Assembly (NCBI RefSeq): GCF_030412015.1
Contig: NZ_JASNRD010000019.1
Coordinates: 1 to 64,000, forward strand
Source: Massilia sp. YIM B02763
GTDB taxonomy: Bacteria; Pseudomonadota; Gammaproteobacteria; Burkholderiales; Burkholderiaceae_D
Length of the DNA stretch: 64,000 bases
Direction of reading: 5' to 3'
The notes beneath the pieces are model-generated. The model was given only the letters and a program-made list of their open reading frames with translations, was not told where the DNA came from and searched no databases. A program made the position numbers and the translations under genes. How positions within the stretch are numbered: the stretch's first letter is position 1; each line of letters begins with the position of its first letter. This document shows positions 35,147-47,003 of the stretch, piece by piece.

Positions 35147-36355
35147 CTAGTGATGTGGTCCGACAGGGATGATCGCAGACATGTTCTCGACCGGGCCCAC
35201 GACCGAACCGGCGTCGGCGTCGTGCGCCAGGCCGCGCTCGTCGATGTCCAGCGCATCGGCGGGTGCCGGGCCGGAACGGGCCGCTTCGACGATCGCGTCG
35301 CGCAGCAGGTCCAGGCCGGCGCCGCTATGGGCGCTGATGAAAACGCGGCTGATCTTACCATATTCATCACGCTCGACCCCGGGCTCCAGCCCGGCCGCAT
35401 CGATCTTGTTCCAGACCAGGATCTGCGGCACGTGGTCGGCGCCGATTTCGCGCAGCACCTCGTTGACCTGCTCGATCTGCTCCATGCGCACGCCGGACGA
35501 GCCGTCGACCACGTGCAGCAGCAAGTCGGCATGGATGGTTTCCTCGAGCGTGGCGCGGAACGCCGCCACCAGCTGGTGCGGCAGTTCGCGCACGAAACCG
35601 ACGGTGTCGGACACGACCACGTTGCCGACTTCCTCGCCGAGGTAGAGGCGGCGCGAGGTGGTGTCGAGGGTCGCGAACAGCTGGTTCGCGACGTACACCC
35701 CGGCCTTGGTCAGGGTATTGAAGAGCGTCGACTTGCCGGCATTGGTATAGCCGACCAGCGACACCGAGAATGTCTTGTTGCGTCCGCGCGAGCGGCGCTG
35801 GGTTTCGTGCTGCTTGCGGAGCTTGGCCAGGCGCGAGCGCAGCATCTTGACGCGTTCGCCGATCAGGCGGCGGTCGGTCTCGAGCTGGGTTTCGCCGGGA
35901 CCGCGCAGGCCGATACCGCCCTTCTGGCGCTCCAGGTGGGTCCAGCCGCGGATCAGGCGCGTGGCCAGGTGCTGCAGCTGGGCCAGTTCGACCTGCAGCT
36001 TGCCCTCGTGGCTCTGGGCGCGCTGGGCGAAGATGTCGAGGATCAGGCTGGTACGGTCGACCACGCGCACATTGAGCTTGCGCTCCAGATTGCGCTGCTG
36101 GGCGGGCGACAGGGCGTGGTTGAAGATGACGATCTCGACCTTGTCGGCGAGAGCCGCCTGGGCGATCTCGTCGGCCTTGCCGCTGCCGACGAAATACGCG
36201 GGGTCGGGACTATTGCGCTTCGCGGTAATCGTGGTGACCGGATCCGCTCCGGCCGAGCGCGCCAGCAGCGCCAGTTCTTCCAGGCTGGCTTTGAAATCGC
36301 CAGCCCCGAAGTCGATACCGACCAATGCGGCGCGCATGACGGAGGCGTCAGCCAT
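35147..36355 (-). CDS. hflX: Ribosome-associated GTPase HflX
   Basis: A 402-aa GTPase that splits stalled ribosomes under stress. It has the N-terminal HflX domain with the GSGKADEIAQAAL and FNHALSPAQQRNLE segments, the GLRGPGETQLE motif, and the G domain (VSLVGYTNAGKSTLFN, then DTVGFVRELP and WNKID). The ATG at 36355 has GAGTGAGG upstream; a GTG at 36364 overlapping the hfq stop (GTGA) is an alternative. The order hfq-hflX-hflK-hflC matches E. coli and most proteobacteria. Confidence 0.97.
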   Translation of the reverse strand: MADASVMRAALVGIDFGAGDFKASLEELALLARSAGADPVTTITAKRNSPDPAYFVGSGKADEIAQAALADKVEIVIFNHALSPAQQRNLERKLNVRVVDRTSLILDIFAQRAQSHEGKLQVELAQLQHLATRLIRGWTHLERQKGGIGLRGPGETQLETDRRLIGERVKMLRSRLAKLRKQHETQRRSRGRNKTFSVSLVGYTNAGKSTLFNTLTKAGVYVANQLFATLDTTSRRLYLGEEVGNVVVSDTVGFVRELPHQLVAAFRATLEETIHADLLLHVVDGSSGVRMEQIEQVNEVLREIGADHVPQILVWNKIDAAGLEPGVERDEYGKISRVFISAHSGAGLDLLRDAIVEAARSGPAPADALDIDERGLAHDADAGSVVGPVENMSAIIPVGPHH

Positions 36356-36360
36356 CGACC

Positions 36361-36597
36361 TCACTCGGCGTCTTGCTCAAGGTTGAGGTTGACGGCGCGT
36401 GCCGGAACGACGGTGGAGATTGCGTGCTTGTAGACCATCTGGGTGACCGTGTTACGCAGCAGGACTACGTACTGGTCGAAGGACTCGATATGGCCCTGGA
36501 GCTTGATCCCGTTGACGAGGTAGATCGAGACGGGGACGTGCTCCTTGCGCAAGGCGTTCAGGAATGGGTCTTGTAACAGTTGCCCTTTGTTGCTCAT
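36361..36597 (-). CDS. hfq: RNA chaperone Hfq
   Basis: A 78-aa hexameric Sm-like protein that pairs small RNAs with mRNAs. The start at 36597 has GGAG upstream. [20 protein letters not shown] contains the distal and proximal face residues; the Sm2 motif is [11 protein letters not shown]. The frame is open upstream to 36828 but without Hfq homology. It is the short beta-class form without a long C-terminal tail. Confidence 0.98.
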   Translation of the reverse strand: MSNKGQLLQDPFLNALRKEHVPVSIYLVNGIKLQGHIESFDQYVVLLRNTVTQMVYKHAISTVVPARAVNLNLEQDAE

Positions 36598-36913
36598 GAC
36601 AGCTCCGTGATGTTGTTGTAGTTTCAAAATTGTGGCGAGATGCCAGTTTTCAAGTGGGTTGGCCGACATTCTCACGTTGTGAATGTTGGCCAGACCTACT
36701 GTAACCTGTTTTGGTCTTCTTTGTCGTACTGCTACCGTTAAACCTGGCTTAAATCCGGCCCGCCAAAGCCGGAAAAAGCGTCGTCCCTGCGCAGGCAGGG
36801 ACCCATGCTGATTGAAGCGAAGCTGCAAGCCGACAGGTCGACTACGGTCGCTCCGTATGGGTCCCTGCCTGCGCAGGGACGACGGGGTAATGCGGGCCGC
36901 GCCAGGCGCAGGC
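36598..36913. other. Intergenic region between hfq and der, with a REP-like element
   Basis: A 316-base gap holding the hfq leader and, at 36779-36883, a GTCGTCCC-type inverted pair (listed separately). The remaining 180 bases are AT-richer than the genes and must hold the hfq promoter; I cannot place it surely. No small RNA is evident. Confidence 0.5.
36779..36883. repeat. REP-like inverted pair, GTCGTCCC family, copy 3
   Basis: Left half CGTCGTCCCTGCGCAGGCAG, right half its near-exact reverse complement ending GGGACGACG, with about 55 bases between. It lies directly downstream of der. Confidence 0.85.
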
Positions 36914-38257
36914 TTACTCGTCGCCCTTGGCGAACGGATTCTTACCGCTGCGCAGTTCGATCCGCAGCGGCGTGCCGATCAGGTTGAACGTGTCGCGGAA
37001 ATGCTTTTCCAGATAGCGCTTGTACGGCTCGGTGACGCCATCGAGCGCATTGCCGTGGATGACGATGATCGGCGGGTTCTGGCCGCCCTGGTGGGCGTAG
37101 CGCATCTTCGGACGGGTGCCGCCCTTGCGCTTCGGTTCCTGCTTTTCCACGGCTTCCTGCAGCGCGCGGGTCAGGCGCGGCGTCGACAGCTTGGCCGTGG
37201 CCGCGGCGTAGGCCGTGTCGATGGACTTCATCAGGTGGTTGATGCCGGTGCCCTTCAGCGCCGAGATGAACTTGGTCTCGGCAAAGCCCAGGAAGTCGAG
37301 CTTGCGGTCCATGTCGTTCTTGACCTGGTCGCGCTGGTCGCTCGTCAGGCCGTCCCACTTGTTGACGGCGATGACGAGCGCGCGGCCCGTCTCGAGGATG
37401 AAGCCGGCGATGTGGGCGTCCTGCTCGGAGATGTCCTGCTGGGCGTCGAGCATCAGCACGACGACGTTCGCTTCCGACACCGACTGCAGCGTCTTGACCA
37501 CCGAGAATTTTTCGATGGCTTCGAATACCTTGCCGCGGCGGCGGATGCCGGCCGTGTCGATCAGCGTGTAGTGTTTTCCGCCCTTCTCGAACGGCACCTC
37601 GATCGAATCGCGGGTGGTGCCCGGCATGTCGAAGGCGATCACGCGCTGCTCGCCGACCAGGGTGTTGATCAGCGTGGACTTGCCCACGTTCGGGCGGCCC
37701 ACCAGCGCGATCTTGACGCCATGGTCGGCCGGCGCCAGCTCTTCCTCTTCTTCCGGACGCTGCTGCAGCGCCTGGTCGATCGCCTCGTTGACGAGGTCCA
37801 GCGTGCCGTCGCCGTGGGCGGCCGAGATCACGTAGGGGTCGCCCATGCCCAGCTCGTAGAACTCGGCGGTGACCGAGGTGTACTTCATGCCCTCGCTCTT
37901 GTTCACGACCAGCATGACCTTGCGGCCCGACTTGCGCAGGAAGTCCGTGATGGTCTTGTCGTGCGGGGTCAGGCCCTGGCGGCCGTCCACGATGAACATG
38001 ACCACGTCGGCTTCGGCGACGGCCTGGCGCGTCTGCAGCGCCATTTCGTGCATGATGCCTTCCTTGGCCACCGGCTCGAAACCGCCGGTATCGATGACCA
38101 GGAAGGGGCGTTCGCCCATCCGGCCCTCGCCATAGTGACGGTCACGTGTCAGGCCCGGCAGATCCGCCACGAGCGCGTCGCGCGAGCGGGTCATGCGATT
38201 GAAAAGGGTCGACTTCCCGACGTTCGGGCGACCTACGAGTGCGATTACCGGCTTCAT
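36914..38257 (-). CDS. der: Ribosome biogenesis GTPase Der (EngA)
   Basis: A 447-aa essential GTPase for 50S assembly with two G domains in tandem: G1 at [15 protein letters not shown] (residue about 5-20) and again at [17 protein letters not shown] (about 185). Both have [15 protein letters not shown] switch regions, and NKSEG/NKWDG base recognition. A KH-like C-terminal domain follows (about 355-440). Der sits just downstream of bamB with 7 bases between, the standard order. Confidence 0.98.
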   Translation of the reverse strand: MKPVIALVGRPNVGKSTLFNRMTRSRDALVADLPGLTRDRHYGEGRMGERPFLVIDTGGFEPVAKEGIMHEMALQTRQAVAEADVVMFIVDGRQGLTPHDKTITDFLRKSGRKVMLVVNKSEGMKYTSVTAEFYELGMGDPYVISAAHGDGTLDLVNEAIDQALQQRPEEEEELAPADHGVKIALVGRPNVGKSTLINTLVGEQRVIAFDMPGTTRDSIEVPFEKGGKHYTLIDTAGIRRRGKVFEAIEKFSVVKTLQSVSEANVVVLMLDAQQDISEQDAHIAGFILETGRALVIAVNKWDGLTSDQRDQVKNDMDRKLDFLGFAETKFISALKGTGINHLMKSIDTAYAAATAKLSTPRLTRALQEAVEKQEPKRKGGTRPKMRYAHQGGQNPPIIVIHGNALDGVTEPYKRYLEKHFRDTFNLIGTPLRIELRSGKNPFAKGDE

Positions 38258-38264
38258 TGCAATA

Positions 38265-39416
38265 TTATTCGACCGCGATGGCGGTCACTGTTCCGTTTTG
38301 TGTTTGAAAAATCAGGTTCGAGCCGACGACCAGCGGCGGCGCGACGATGGCGCTGCCGTCGGTGGCGGCGCGGGCCAGGAAGGCCCCGTCCTCGCGCGAC
38401 AGGAAGTGCACGTAGCCCTGGTAGTCGCCGACGGCGACGGCGCGGCCGTACGACACCGGCGTGGACAGGCGGCGGTAGGCCAGCTTGTCGTTCTTCCAGG
38501 CGCTGGTGCCCGAGTCGCGCTGGTAGGCGAACATCGAACCCTTGTCGTCCGGGACGAAGATGAAACGCTGGTCGGCGGCCACGCCCACTTCCGACGAGAT
38601 GTCGCGGGTCCAGCGCGCGCTGCCGTTCGAGAGGTCGAAGCAGCCCACGCGGCCCTGGTAGGTCACCGCGCACACGTCGCCGTCGATGATGACGGGCGCG
38701 CCGCCGATGTCGGTCACGCGTTCCAGTTCGGTCGCGCCCTTGGCCACGCCCACTTCCAGTTCCCAGCGCGGCGCGCCGGTGGCCAGCAGCAGCGACAGCA
38801 GCTTGCCGCCCGGCTGGGCGATGATCACGTCCTTGTCGTGCACGATCATGCCCGGCGCCAAACGCAGCGTCAGCGGCGGCGAGGTGCGCTGCACGGTCCA
38901 CTTCTTCTCGCCCGTCTTGGCGTCGAAGCCGACGATGCGGTTGTCGATGCTGCGCGCGACGACGACGCCTTCGCCGATGGCCGGCGCCGACAGGATCTCG
39001 CTCGACAGCTGCGCCTTCCAGATCTGCTTGCCGTCCATGTCGTAGGCCAGCAGCCGGCCCTTGGCGGCGCCGACCACGATCACGTTGCCGTCGGTGCCCA
39101 CGCCCGCGGTGAGGTCGGCATCGGTCTTGATGCGCCAGAGCTGGCGTCCGCTGGCCGCCTCGGCGCGCACGATCTGGTTCCCGCCCGCGGCGATGACGGT
39201 GTTGTCGGCCACGGCCGGCGCCATCAGGTAGTTCTGCGACTTGCCGACGTCCAGCTTCCAGGCGGTGCGCACGGCCATCGACCCTTTCAGGTCGACCAGC
39301 GGCGCCGGCTGGTTGCCCTTCGGCTTGGACGAGAACGGGTTGAGCGAACTTAAGGTGGAGCAGCCCGTCATCAGGGCAAGGACACCGACACCAACGAGCT
39401 TGCGGGAAATACGCAT
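38265..39416 (-). CDS. bamB: Outer-membrane protein assembly factor BamB
   Basis: A 383-aa lipoprotein of the BAM complex that inserts outer-membrane beta-barrels. The start at 39416 gives a short signal with lipobox LMTGC (Cys19). The rest is an eight-bladed PQQ-like beta-propeller with repeats such as [32 protein letters not shown] and [15 protein letters not shown]. The upstream in-frame extension has no homology. Order yfgM-bamB-der is standard in proteobacteria. Confidence 0.96.
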   Translation of the reverse strand: MRISRKLVGVGVLALMTGCSTLSSLNPFSSKPKGNQPAPLVDLKGSMAVRTAWKLDVGKSQNYLMAPAVADNTVIAAGGNQIVRAEAASGRQLWRIKTDADLTAGVGTDGNVIVVGAAKGRLLAYDMDGKQIWKAQLSSEILSAPAIGEGVVVARSIDNRIVGFDAKTGEKKWTVQRTSPPLTLRLAPGMIVHDKDVIIAQPGGKLLSLLLATGAPRWELEVGVAKGATELERVTDIGGAPVIIDGDVCAVTYQGRVGCFDLSNGSARWTRDISSEVGVAADQRFIFVPDDKGSMFAYQRDSGTSAWKNDKLAYRRLSTPVSYGRAVAVGDYQGYVHFLSREDGAFLARAATDGSAIVAPPLVVGSNLIFQTQNGTVTAIAVE

Positions 39417-39479
39417 GTTGTTTTTACCTTGTTCTTGAAAATACCTTGCTCCCGCAAGGGCGGGAGCGCATGCAACCTG

Positions 39480-39566
39480 CGTCGTTCCCGCGCAGGCGGG
39501 AACCCAATTTTGCTGGCGTTGCAACTGCTCACGCAACATTGGGTCCCTGGCTTCGCAGGGACGACG
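39480..39566. repeat. REP-like inverted pair, GTCGTCCC family, copy 4
   Basis: The left half reads CGTCGTTCCCGCGCAGGCGG and the right half GTCCCTGGCTTCGCAGGGAC. The halves have drifted apart. It lies in the gap between yfgM and bamB, inside what is otherwise a tight operon. Confidence 0.82.
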
Positions 39567-39597
39567 TTTTTTTTATTGCGCGTGTCCTGCCGGCCTG

Positions 39598-40251
39598 TCA
39601 GGCCGGCTTGACCGTCACCGCCGGCGCGCCGCCGATCGCATCCAGCTTGACCTGGACGATCTGGCGGCCCGGATGGTTCTTGTCCATCTTGTCGAGCGCG
39701 GCCTGGTAGGCCGTGCGGGCGTCCGCGATCTTGCTCTGGGCGACCAGCACGTCGCCCTTGCGGTCCTGCACCTCGGCGGCGAACTGCGGCAGGAAGTCGG
39801 CGTTCAGCAGCGCCAGCGCCTGGTCGTACGCCTTCTCGTCGAGCAGCACGCCGGACAGGCGCAGGCGCGCGATCGACTTGTACTCGTCGTTGCCGTGATC
39901 GATCGCCCACTGCAGCTGGGCCTTCGCGGTCTTCAGGTCGTTCGCGTCGAACGCCGCCTTGGCGGCGACCAGCGCGGACATCGGCGCGTAGGCGGTCGAG
40001 CCGAACTTGCTTTCGACGTCGCCGGCGATGCGCTGGGTCTTGGCATTGTCCTGGGCCTGGCTGGCGTTGACCAGTTCGTCGTACAGGGCGGACGCTTCCG
40101 CCGTCTGCTTGCGCTGGTGCGAGCCCCAGAAATTCCAGCCGGCGTAGGCGGCCAGCGCGATGATCACCACCCAGGTGATGAGGTTGCCGAAACGGCTCCA
40201 GAAGGCCTTGAAATTGGCTATCTGTTCCTGTTCTTCGAGATCGTATGCCAT
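39598..40251 (-). CDS. yfgM: YfgM-family TPR ancillary protein
   Basis: A 217-aa inner-membrane protein: the N-terminal MAYDLEEQEQIANFKAFWSRFG is cytoplasmic, one helix follows (LITWVVIIALAAYAGWNFW), then a TPR domain in the periplasm (about 50-200). YfgM of E. coli works with the chaperone PpiD at the Sec translocon. It is coded between hisS and bamB as in most relatives. The length and start match the family. Confidence 0.93.
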   Translation of the reverse strand: MAYDLEEQEQIANFKAFWSRFGNLITWVVIIALAAYAGWNFWGSHQRKQTAEASALYDELVNASQAQDNAKTQRIAGDVESKFGSTAYAPMSALVAAKAAFDANDLKTAKAQLQWAIDHGNDEYKSIARLRLSGVLLDEKAYDQALALLNADFLPQFAAEVQDRKGDVLVAQSKIADARTAYQAALDKMDKNHPGRQIVQVKLDAIGGAPAVTVKPA

Positions 40252-40287
40252 GGACGTCGTTCTTATTGGTGGATGATGGTGAATGGA

Positions 40288-41640
40288 TTACGGGTGGTAG
40301 TGCACGTGCTCGTGATCATGACCGTGGTCGTGATCGTGGCCCGACACGATCTGGTCGACCAGGTAGTCGACGGCTTCGTCGAAGGCGACCGTGTTCTGCT
40401 GGGCGGCGGCGTCGGCCTCGCGCAGCGCCTTGATGGCGACAGTGCCGTTCGCGACTTCGTCCTCGCCCAGGATCACCGCGAATGCCGCGCCGGAACCGTC
40501 GGCCTTCTTCATCTGGCTCTTGAAGCTGCCGGCGCCGGCCGGGGTCGCGCAGTGCAGCACCACGTCCAGGCCGGCATCGCGGATGCGCTCGGCCAGGATG
40601 AAGGCCTTCATGCGCGCTTCATCGCCCTGGTGCACCATGTAGACGTCGCACTGCGACGGCTCGGCCGGTTCGCCCTGTGCCTTCATCAGCTCGATCAGGC
40701 GCTCGATGCCCATCGCGAAGCCGATGCCCGGCGTCGGCTTGCCGCCGAAGGTCTCGATCAGCGGGTCGTAGCGGCCGCCGGCGCAAACGGTGCCCTGCGC
40801 GCCCAGCGCGTCGGTGACCCATTCGAACACGGTGCGGTTGTAGTAGTCCAGGCCGCGCACCAGGCGCGGGTTGACGGTGTACTGGACGTTGTTCGCGTCC
40901 AGGATCTGCTTCAGGCCATTGAAATGCGCCAGCGATTCCTCGCCCAGGTAGTCCAGCAGCTTGGGCGCGGCGTTGACCAGGTCCTGCATCGCCGGGTTCT
41001 TGGTGTCCAGGATGCGCAGCGGGTTCGCGTGCAGGCGGCGCTTGGCTTCCGCGTCCAGCACGTCGATGTTCGCCTCGAAATAGGCGATCAGGTCGGCGCG
41101 GTGGCGCTGGCGCTCTTCCGCGTTGCCGATCGAGTTCAGCTCCAGGCGGATCTCGTCCAGGCCCAGGTCGTCCCACAGGCGGCGGCACAGCATGATCAGT
41201 TCCGCGTCGATGTCCGGGCCGGAGAAGCCGATCGCCTCGGCGCCGAACTGGAAGAACTGGCGGTAGCGGCCGCGCTGCGGACGCTCGTGGCGGAACATCG
41301 GGCCCTTGTACCACAGGCGCTTCGGACCGTCGTAGGCCATGTTGTGCTCGACCACGGCGCGCACGACGCCGGCCGTGCCTTCCGGGCGCAGCGTCAGCTG
41401 GTCGCCGTTCATCGAGTCGGTGAAGGAGTACATCTCCTTCTCGACGATGTCGGTGACGGCGCCGATGGCGCGCGCGAACAGGCCCGTTTCCTCGACGATC
41501 GGGGTAACGATCTTCTGGTAGCCGTAGCTCTTGAGGACCGATTCCGCGGTGTTCTCGAACAGTTCCCACAGCGGCGCGTCGGCCGGCAGGATGTCGTTCA
41601 TGCCTTTGATGGCGACGATTTTCTCTTTTTTGTCGGACAT
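40288..41640 (-). CDS. hisS: Histidyl-tRNA synthetase
   Basis: A 450-aa class II aminoacyl-tRNA synthetase that charges tRNA-His. The start at 41640 gives [19 protein letters not shown]. Motif 2 is [18 protein letters not shown], the histidine-specific regions are [15 protein letters not shown] and [14 protein letters not shown], and motif 3 is [11 protein letters not shown]. The anticodon-binding domain follows (about 350-430). An unusual feature is the end, [18 protein letters not shown], which has eight His in the last 17 residues and is not part of the normal fold. It may bind metal or be neutral. The upstream open frame to 41703 lacks homology. Confidence 0.97.
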   Translation of the reverse strand: MSDKKEKIVAIKGMNDILPADAPLWELFENTAESVLKSYGYQKIVTPIVEETGLFARAIGAVTDIVEKEMYSFTDSMNGDQLTLRPEGTAGVVRAVVEHNMAYDGPKRLWYKGPMFRHERPQRGRYRQFFQFGAEAIGFSGPDIDAELIMLCRRLWDDLGLDEIRLELNSIGNAEERQRHRADLIAYFEANIDVLDAEAKRRLHANPLRILDTKNPAMQDLVNAAPKLLDYLGEESLAHFNGLKQILDANNVQYTVNPRLVRGLDYYNRTVFEWVTDALGAQGTVCAGGRYDPLIETFGGKPTPGIGFAMGIERLIELMKAQGEPAEPSQCDVYMVHQGDEARMKAFILAERIRDAGLDVVLHCATPAGAGSFKSQMKKADGSGAAFAVILGEDEVANGTVAIKALREADAAAQQNTVAFDEAVDYLVDQIVSGHDHDHGHDHEHVHYHP

Positions 41641-41710
41641 TCTATTTCTTCCTTGCCGTCGTTTCCTGTTTGGGCAAAACGACGGTGCTCTGATCCCGCA
41701 CACGTAAAAC

Positions 41711-41791
41711 CGTCATCCCCGCGCAGGCGGGGATCCAAGCTGAGCGGACCACGAAGGCTCAGCATGGGTTCCCGCCTGCGCGGGAACGACG
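41711..41791. repeat. REP-like inverted pair, GTCATCCCCGC variant, copy 5
   Basis: Left half CGTCATCCCCGCGCAGGCGG, right half TTCCCGCCTGCGCGGGAACG. It touches the ispG stop codon (41792-41794) and lies between ispG and hisS. Confidence 0.85.
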
Positions 41792-43072
41792 TTAGATAAT
41801 TTCCGGCTGTTTGCCGTAGTTCTTCTTCACATAATCCAGCACGATCGTCTTGAACTCATCCACGATCCGCTCCCCGCGCAGTGTAGCGACCTTTTCGCCA
41901 TCCACAAAGACCGGGGCCGCCGGCGATTCGCCCGTGCCCGGCAGCGAGATGCCGATGTTGGCGTGCTTCGATTCGCCCGGGCCGTTGACGATGCAGCCCA
42001 TCACGGCCACGTTCATCGCTTCCACGCCCGGGAACTCCTTCTTCCAGGTCGGCATCTGCTCGCGCAGGAAGGTCTGGATATTGTCGGCGAGCTCCTGGAA
42101 CACGGTCGACGTCGTGCGGCCGCAGCCCGGGCAGGCGATCACCATCGGGGTGAACTTGCGCAAGCCCATCGTCTGCAGGATCTCCTGGCCGACGACGACT
42201 TCCTTCGTGCGGTCGCCGCCCGGTTCCGGGGTCAGCGAGATGCGGATCGTGTCGCCGATGCCTTCCTGCAGCAGCACGGACAAGGCGGCCGTCGAGGCGA
42301 CGATGCCCTTGCTGCCCATGCCCGCTTCCGTCAGGCCCAGGTGCAGCGCGTAGTCGCAGCGCTTGCCCAGTTCGCGGTACACGGCGATCAGGTCCTGCAC
42401 GCCGGACACCTTGCACGACAGGACGATCTTCTCGCGCGCCAGGCCGATTTCCTCGGCGCGCTGGGCGTTCTCGATCGCGGACGTGATCAGGGCCTCGTAC
42501 ATCACGGCCTGGGCGCTCCACGGCTGGGCGCGCGCGGCGTTCTCGTCCATGATGCGGGCCAGCAGCGCCTGGTCCAGGCTGCCCCAGTTGACACCGATGC
42601 GCACCGGCTTGTCGTAGCGGATCGCGGTCTCGATCATCTGGGCGAACTGGCTGTCGCGCTTGGCGCCCTTGCCCACGTTGCCCGGGTTGATGCGGTACTT
42701 CGACAACGCCTGCGCGCACTCGGGAAAGTCGCGCAGCAGCAGGTGGCCGTTGTAGTGGAAGTCGCCGACCAGCGGCACGTCCACGCCCATGCGGTCGAGC
42801 TGTTCGCGGATGGCCGGCACGGCGGCCGCCGCTTCCGGCGTGTTGACGGTGATGCGCACGATTTCGGAACCGGCACGCGCCAGTTCCTTGACCTGGATGG
42901 CGGTGCCGATCGCGTCGGCCGTATCCGTATTCGTCATCGACTGCACGACGACCGGCGCGTCGCCGCCGACCTGCACCTTGCGCGCGCCGTGCTGCACGAT
43001 CACGCCGCGGCTGGCGCGGCGTGCGAGCGGACCCGACGGGATCGGTTCGGCGCACATATTCGTAGCGTTCAT
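41792..43072 (-). CDS. ispG: 4-hydroxy-3-methylbut-2-enyl-diphosphate synthase
   Basis: A 426-aa iron-sulfur enzyme of the MEP pathway for isoprenoid precursors. [14 protein letters not shown] is the typical N-terminal region. The 4Fe-4S ligands are the two Cys of [10 protein letters not shown] and the Cys of GCIVNGPGE, with the ligand Glu in the same segment. The length matches the beta-class short form. A REP element lies directly after its stop codon. Confidence 0.98.
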   Translation of the reverse strand: MNATNMCAEPIPSGPLARRASRGVIVQHGARKVQVGGDAPVVVQSMTNTDTADAIGTAIQVKELARAGSEIVRITVNTPEAAAAVPAIREQLDRMGVDVPLVGDFHYNGHLLLRDFPECAQALSKYRINPGNVGKGAKRDSQFAQMIETAIRYDKPVRIGVNWGSLDQALLARIMDENAARAQPWSAQAVMYEALITSAIENAQRAEEIGLAREKIVLSCKVSGVQDLIAVYRELGKRCDYALHLGLTEAGMGSKGIVASTAALSVLLQEGIGDTIRISLTPEPGGDRTKEVVVGQEILQTMGLRKFTPMVIACPGCGRTTSTVFQELADNIQTFLREQMPTWKKEFPGVEAMNVAVMGCIVNGPGESKHANIGISLPGTGESPAAPVFVDGEKVATLRGERIVDEFKTIVLDYVKKNYGKQPEII

Positions 43073-43098
43073 CTTGCTCGTAATCCGGTTATTGCAAC

Positions 43099-44166
43099 TT
43101 ATTGGAGATTAATGCGGGACAGCGTCTTGCCCGGCACCGGCGGCAGCGCGACGGCGTTGCCGCGCAGCGTGGCGCTCACGCCGGCCGGGTTGCCGACCAC
43201 CACGCGCACCGGCTGGTCCACGTTGACGGTCTCCGTGCTGCCTCCCTTGACCAGGCGCGAAATCAGCGCCGGGCCGCCCTTGGCCGGCCGTACTTCGATC
43301 CACGAATCCTCGCGCACGTTGAATACCAGCGGGTTGGCGCCGGCGGCCGCGGCCGGCGCGGCTGCAGGCTGGGCCGAGGCTTGCGTCGCGGCGGCAGGCA
43401 CGTTGCCGAGGGTCGCAGCCGGGGTCGCCGGTGCGGCCGGGGCCGCTGCCGGCGGCGCGCCCGTGGCCGTGGTCGCGGGCACGTTCACGACGGGACCGGC
43501 GGCCGCGCCGGTAGCCGGAACTGCTGCCGTGCCCGTGGCCGGTGCGGCGGCCGGCGCGGCCTCGCCGGCCGGCGCCGGCACCGAGATCAGCGGCACCGAC
43601 GGGCTCTGCAGCGTTTCGACGGCGTGACCATCCGGCGCCTCGGTCGCGACGCCGGCGGCGCCGTTCGTTCCGGTGCCCGGCGCGGCCAGGCCGCCCTCGG
43701 CATCGTGGTGGCCGAGAGGGATCAGGCCGAACTGCCAGGCCGCGGCGGCAGCGGCGACCACGACGACGGCGCCGGCGATCCAGCCCAGCGGCAGCGAGGA
43801 ACGCTTGCCGTGGCTGGGGAACTTCGATTCCGAGAACGAGGCCGGCGTCGGACGGCGCGCCGCGGTGGCCGCGCTGTTGTCGACCGGGGCCGGCGTGTCC
43901 ATTTCGATCTTGGCCACCAGCGGGGCCGGATCCATCTTCAGCAGCTTGGCATAGGCGCGCACGAAACCGCGCGTCACGGCAGGGCTGGGCAGCGAGGCGT
44001 AGTCGCCCGCTTCCAGCGCCACCACCTGGCGCACGGCCAGCTTCAACTGGTCGGCCACCTGCTCCACCGACCATCCCATCGCTTCACGCTGGGCGGCCAG
44101 GGTCTGACCCGGGACCCCATCCTGCTTGTCGGGCGTCGCCGGCTGATCTGCACGCTCGGAACTCAT
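43099..44166 (-). CDS. rodZ: RodZ-like helix-turn-helix membrane protein
   Basis: A 355-aa cell-shape protein of the RodZ family. An N-terminal XRE-type domain (about 20-90: [34 protein letters not shown]) links MreB to the membrane; one helix follows (about 128-148, [20 protein letters not shown]), then a long Ala/Pro/Gly-rich periplasmic linker and a C-terminal DUF4115-type domain ([24 protein letters not shown]). Order pilW-rodZ-ispG-hisS is typical. The linker is unusually long and low in complexity. Confidence 0.92.
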   Translation of the reverse strand: MSSERADQPATPDKQDGVPGQTLAAQREAMGWSVEQVADQLKLAVRQVVALEAGDYASLPSPAVTRGFVRAYAKLLKMDPAPLVAKIEMDTPAPVDNSAATAARRPTPASFSESKFPSHGKRSSLPLGWIAGAVVVVAAAAAAWQFGLIPLGHHDAEGGLAAPGTGTNGAAGVATEAPDGHAVETLQSPSVPLISVPAPAGEAAPAAAPATGTAAVPATGAAAGPVVNVPATTATGAPPAAAPAAPATPAATLGNVPAAATQASAQPAAAPAAAAGANPLVFNVREDSWIEVRPAKGGPALISRLVKGGSTETVNVDQPVRVVVGNPAGVSATLRGNAVALPPVPGKTLSRINLQ

Positions 44167-44184
44167 TGTCGTCGTCTCTCTCGC

Positions 44185-44978
44185 TTAAAATGCACCGCTC
44201 TCGAATGCCGCGTACTCCGGCGAGCCGGGGAAGCGCTTGCGCAGCTGCGCCGCAAGGGATGCTTCCATGGACCGGTCGCCGAGCATGCGCTTGACCCGGA
44301 TGGCCAGCCACAGCACGTCGGCCGACAGCGCGTCGAGCTTCGCTGTCTCCGTCAGGCGGTTGATGAAAAACCCGGCGCGCGTATAGTCGCGCCGCTCGAA
44401 ATACACCCGCGCCAGCCCGGCTTGCGTCGCCGGCAGGTCGGGATCGTAACGCAGCGCATCGAGCAGGTAGCGCTCGGCCGCGTCGATATCCTTGAGTTTC
44501 AGGCTGCAGTTGCCCGCATTGGACATGGCCTTGACGGGAGTAGCGTAGGCCGGGTTCTTCAGCGCGCTCTCGAAATACGTCATGGCTTCCCGCGGGCGGC
44601 CGCCGGCGTCGCACAGGAACAGGCCGTAGTTGTTGGCCAGGTCGGGATTGCGCGGCGCCAGGCGCAGCGCATGGCGGAAGTTCTCGTCCGCAAGGGCCGT
44701 CTCGCCCATCGCCGAATAGATCAGCGCGCGCACGCCGTAGGCGTCGGCATAGTCCGGGTCGGCCGCGATGGCCTGCTTGACCTCGTCGAGGGCGATCTCG
44801 TTCTTGCCGTTCTGGAAGTAACCGATCGCCAGTTGCAGGCGGATGGAGGCGCGCTTTTCCGCGGCCGTCTGGTCGGATGCCGTCTTCAGTTCCTGCGTGG
44901 GGGCGCCGCTGCCGGCGCAGGCCGACAGCAGGGACACCGCGATGACGCAGCTGGCGAGGCGTCCGGCCGAACCCGCCA

Positions 44979-44979
<1 letters not shown>
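44185..44979 (-). CDS. pilW: Type IV pilus biogenesis lipoprotein PilW/PilF
   Basis: A 264-aa TPR lipoprotein that helps assemble the PilQ secretin for type IV pili. The start at 44979 shares a base with the rlmN stop (TGATG), and the lipobox is LLSAC (Cys21). Six TPR-like repeats follow, for example ADAYGVRALIYSAMGETALADENFRHALRLAPRNPDLANNYG broken over residues 75-120. PilF (Pseudomonas) and PilW (Neisseria) are the same family. Position between rlmN and rodZ agrees. Confidence 0.93.
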
Positions 44980-46148
<1,169 letters not shown>

Positions 46149-46277
46149 AATGATTCCAGTAGATTCCAAAATAAATCCCGCCCGCCGGGCTCTACAGCAC
46201 TGGGCGAGCGGGGATACGACGTATGTTAACGCAGGCACGCTGCATTAACACGAGAAAAAATGTTCTCGGCAGTTCAG

Positions 46278-46303
46278 CGCGCCAAATTAGCGCGCCAAAT
46301 TAG
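46278..46303. repeat. 13-bp tandem duplication at the ndk stop codon
   Basis: CGCGCCAAATTAG occurs twice in a row (46278-46290 and 46291-46303). The second copy contains the ndk stop codon (46300-46302 in complement), so the stop is repeated 13 bases downstream. Confidence 0.85.
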
Positions 46304-46725
46304 CGCGAGTAGACGTTCAGGGCCGGGAAGAAGTAGGCGATCTCGACGGCTGCGGTTTCGGCAGCGTCCGAACCGTGCACGGCGTTGGCGTCGATCGAGT
46401 CGGCGAAGTCGGCGCGGATGGTGCCGGCGTCAGCCTTCTTCGGATCGGTTGCGCCCATCAGTTCGCGGTTCTTGGCAATCGCGCCTTCGCCTTCCAGCAC
46501 CTGGATCATGACCGGGCCCGAGACCATGAAGTCGACCAGGGCGCCGAAGAACGGACGCTCCTTGTGGACGGCGTAGAAGCCTTCGGCTTCGGCGCGCGAC
46601 AGCTGGGCCATGCGGGCAGCGACGACCTTCAGGCCAGCGCCTTCGAAGCGGCTGTAGATTTGGCCGATCACGTTTTTCGCGACGGCGTCAGGTTTGATGA
46701 TCGACAGGGTGCGTTCGATTGCCAT
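46300..46725 (-). CDS. ndk: Nucleoside diphosphate kinase
   Basis: A 141-aa enzyme that balances NTP pools by passing phosphate through a His. The start at 46725 gives [21 protein letters not shown]. The active-site His is in [20 protein letters not shown], the NDK signature. Length is exactly that of the family. It begins the minus-strand core block that leads to purA. Confidence 0.98.
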   Translation of the reverse strand: MAIERTLSIIKPDAVAKNVIGQIYSRFEGAGLKVVAARMAQLSRAEAEGFYAVHKERPFFGALVDFMVSGPVMIQVLEGEGAIAKNRELMGATDPKKADAGTIRADFADSIDANAVHGSDAAETAAVEIAYFFPALNVYSR

Positions 46726-47003
46726 GTAAAACTCCAATAAAAAGAAAGGTTTAAATCGAGAAGTTGAAAACTCAATCAACCGGCGATTTTAGCATAGATC
46801 GACCGCATTACCGAGATTGGACTGCCCGCGCAGTCGATGTTACAGTCATGTTGTCAATATCCCGCCCGCCGATGCGGGGACGCGGCGTCGCCAGCATGCA
46901 GGCGCCCGCTTAGGGATTGCTTAAAACCCGTCTTCCCGCCATTGATGGGGGCCGACGATCCCCATATAGTGCTTGTATCGCCATTTACCAACCGGAGGGC
47001 ACC

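Noticed and set aside
33851-36433. An 860-codon plus-strand open frame across hflK and hflX
   Set aside because: It runs antisense to two well-identified genes, has repeated Gly/Ala/Val/His composition and no motif. Treated as a shadow.
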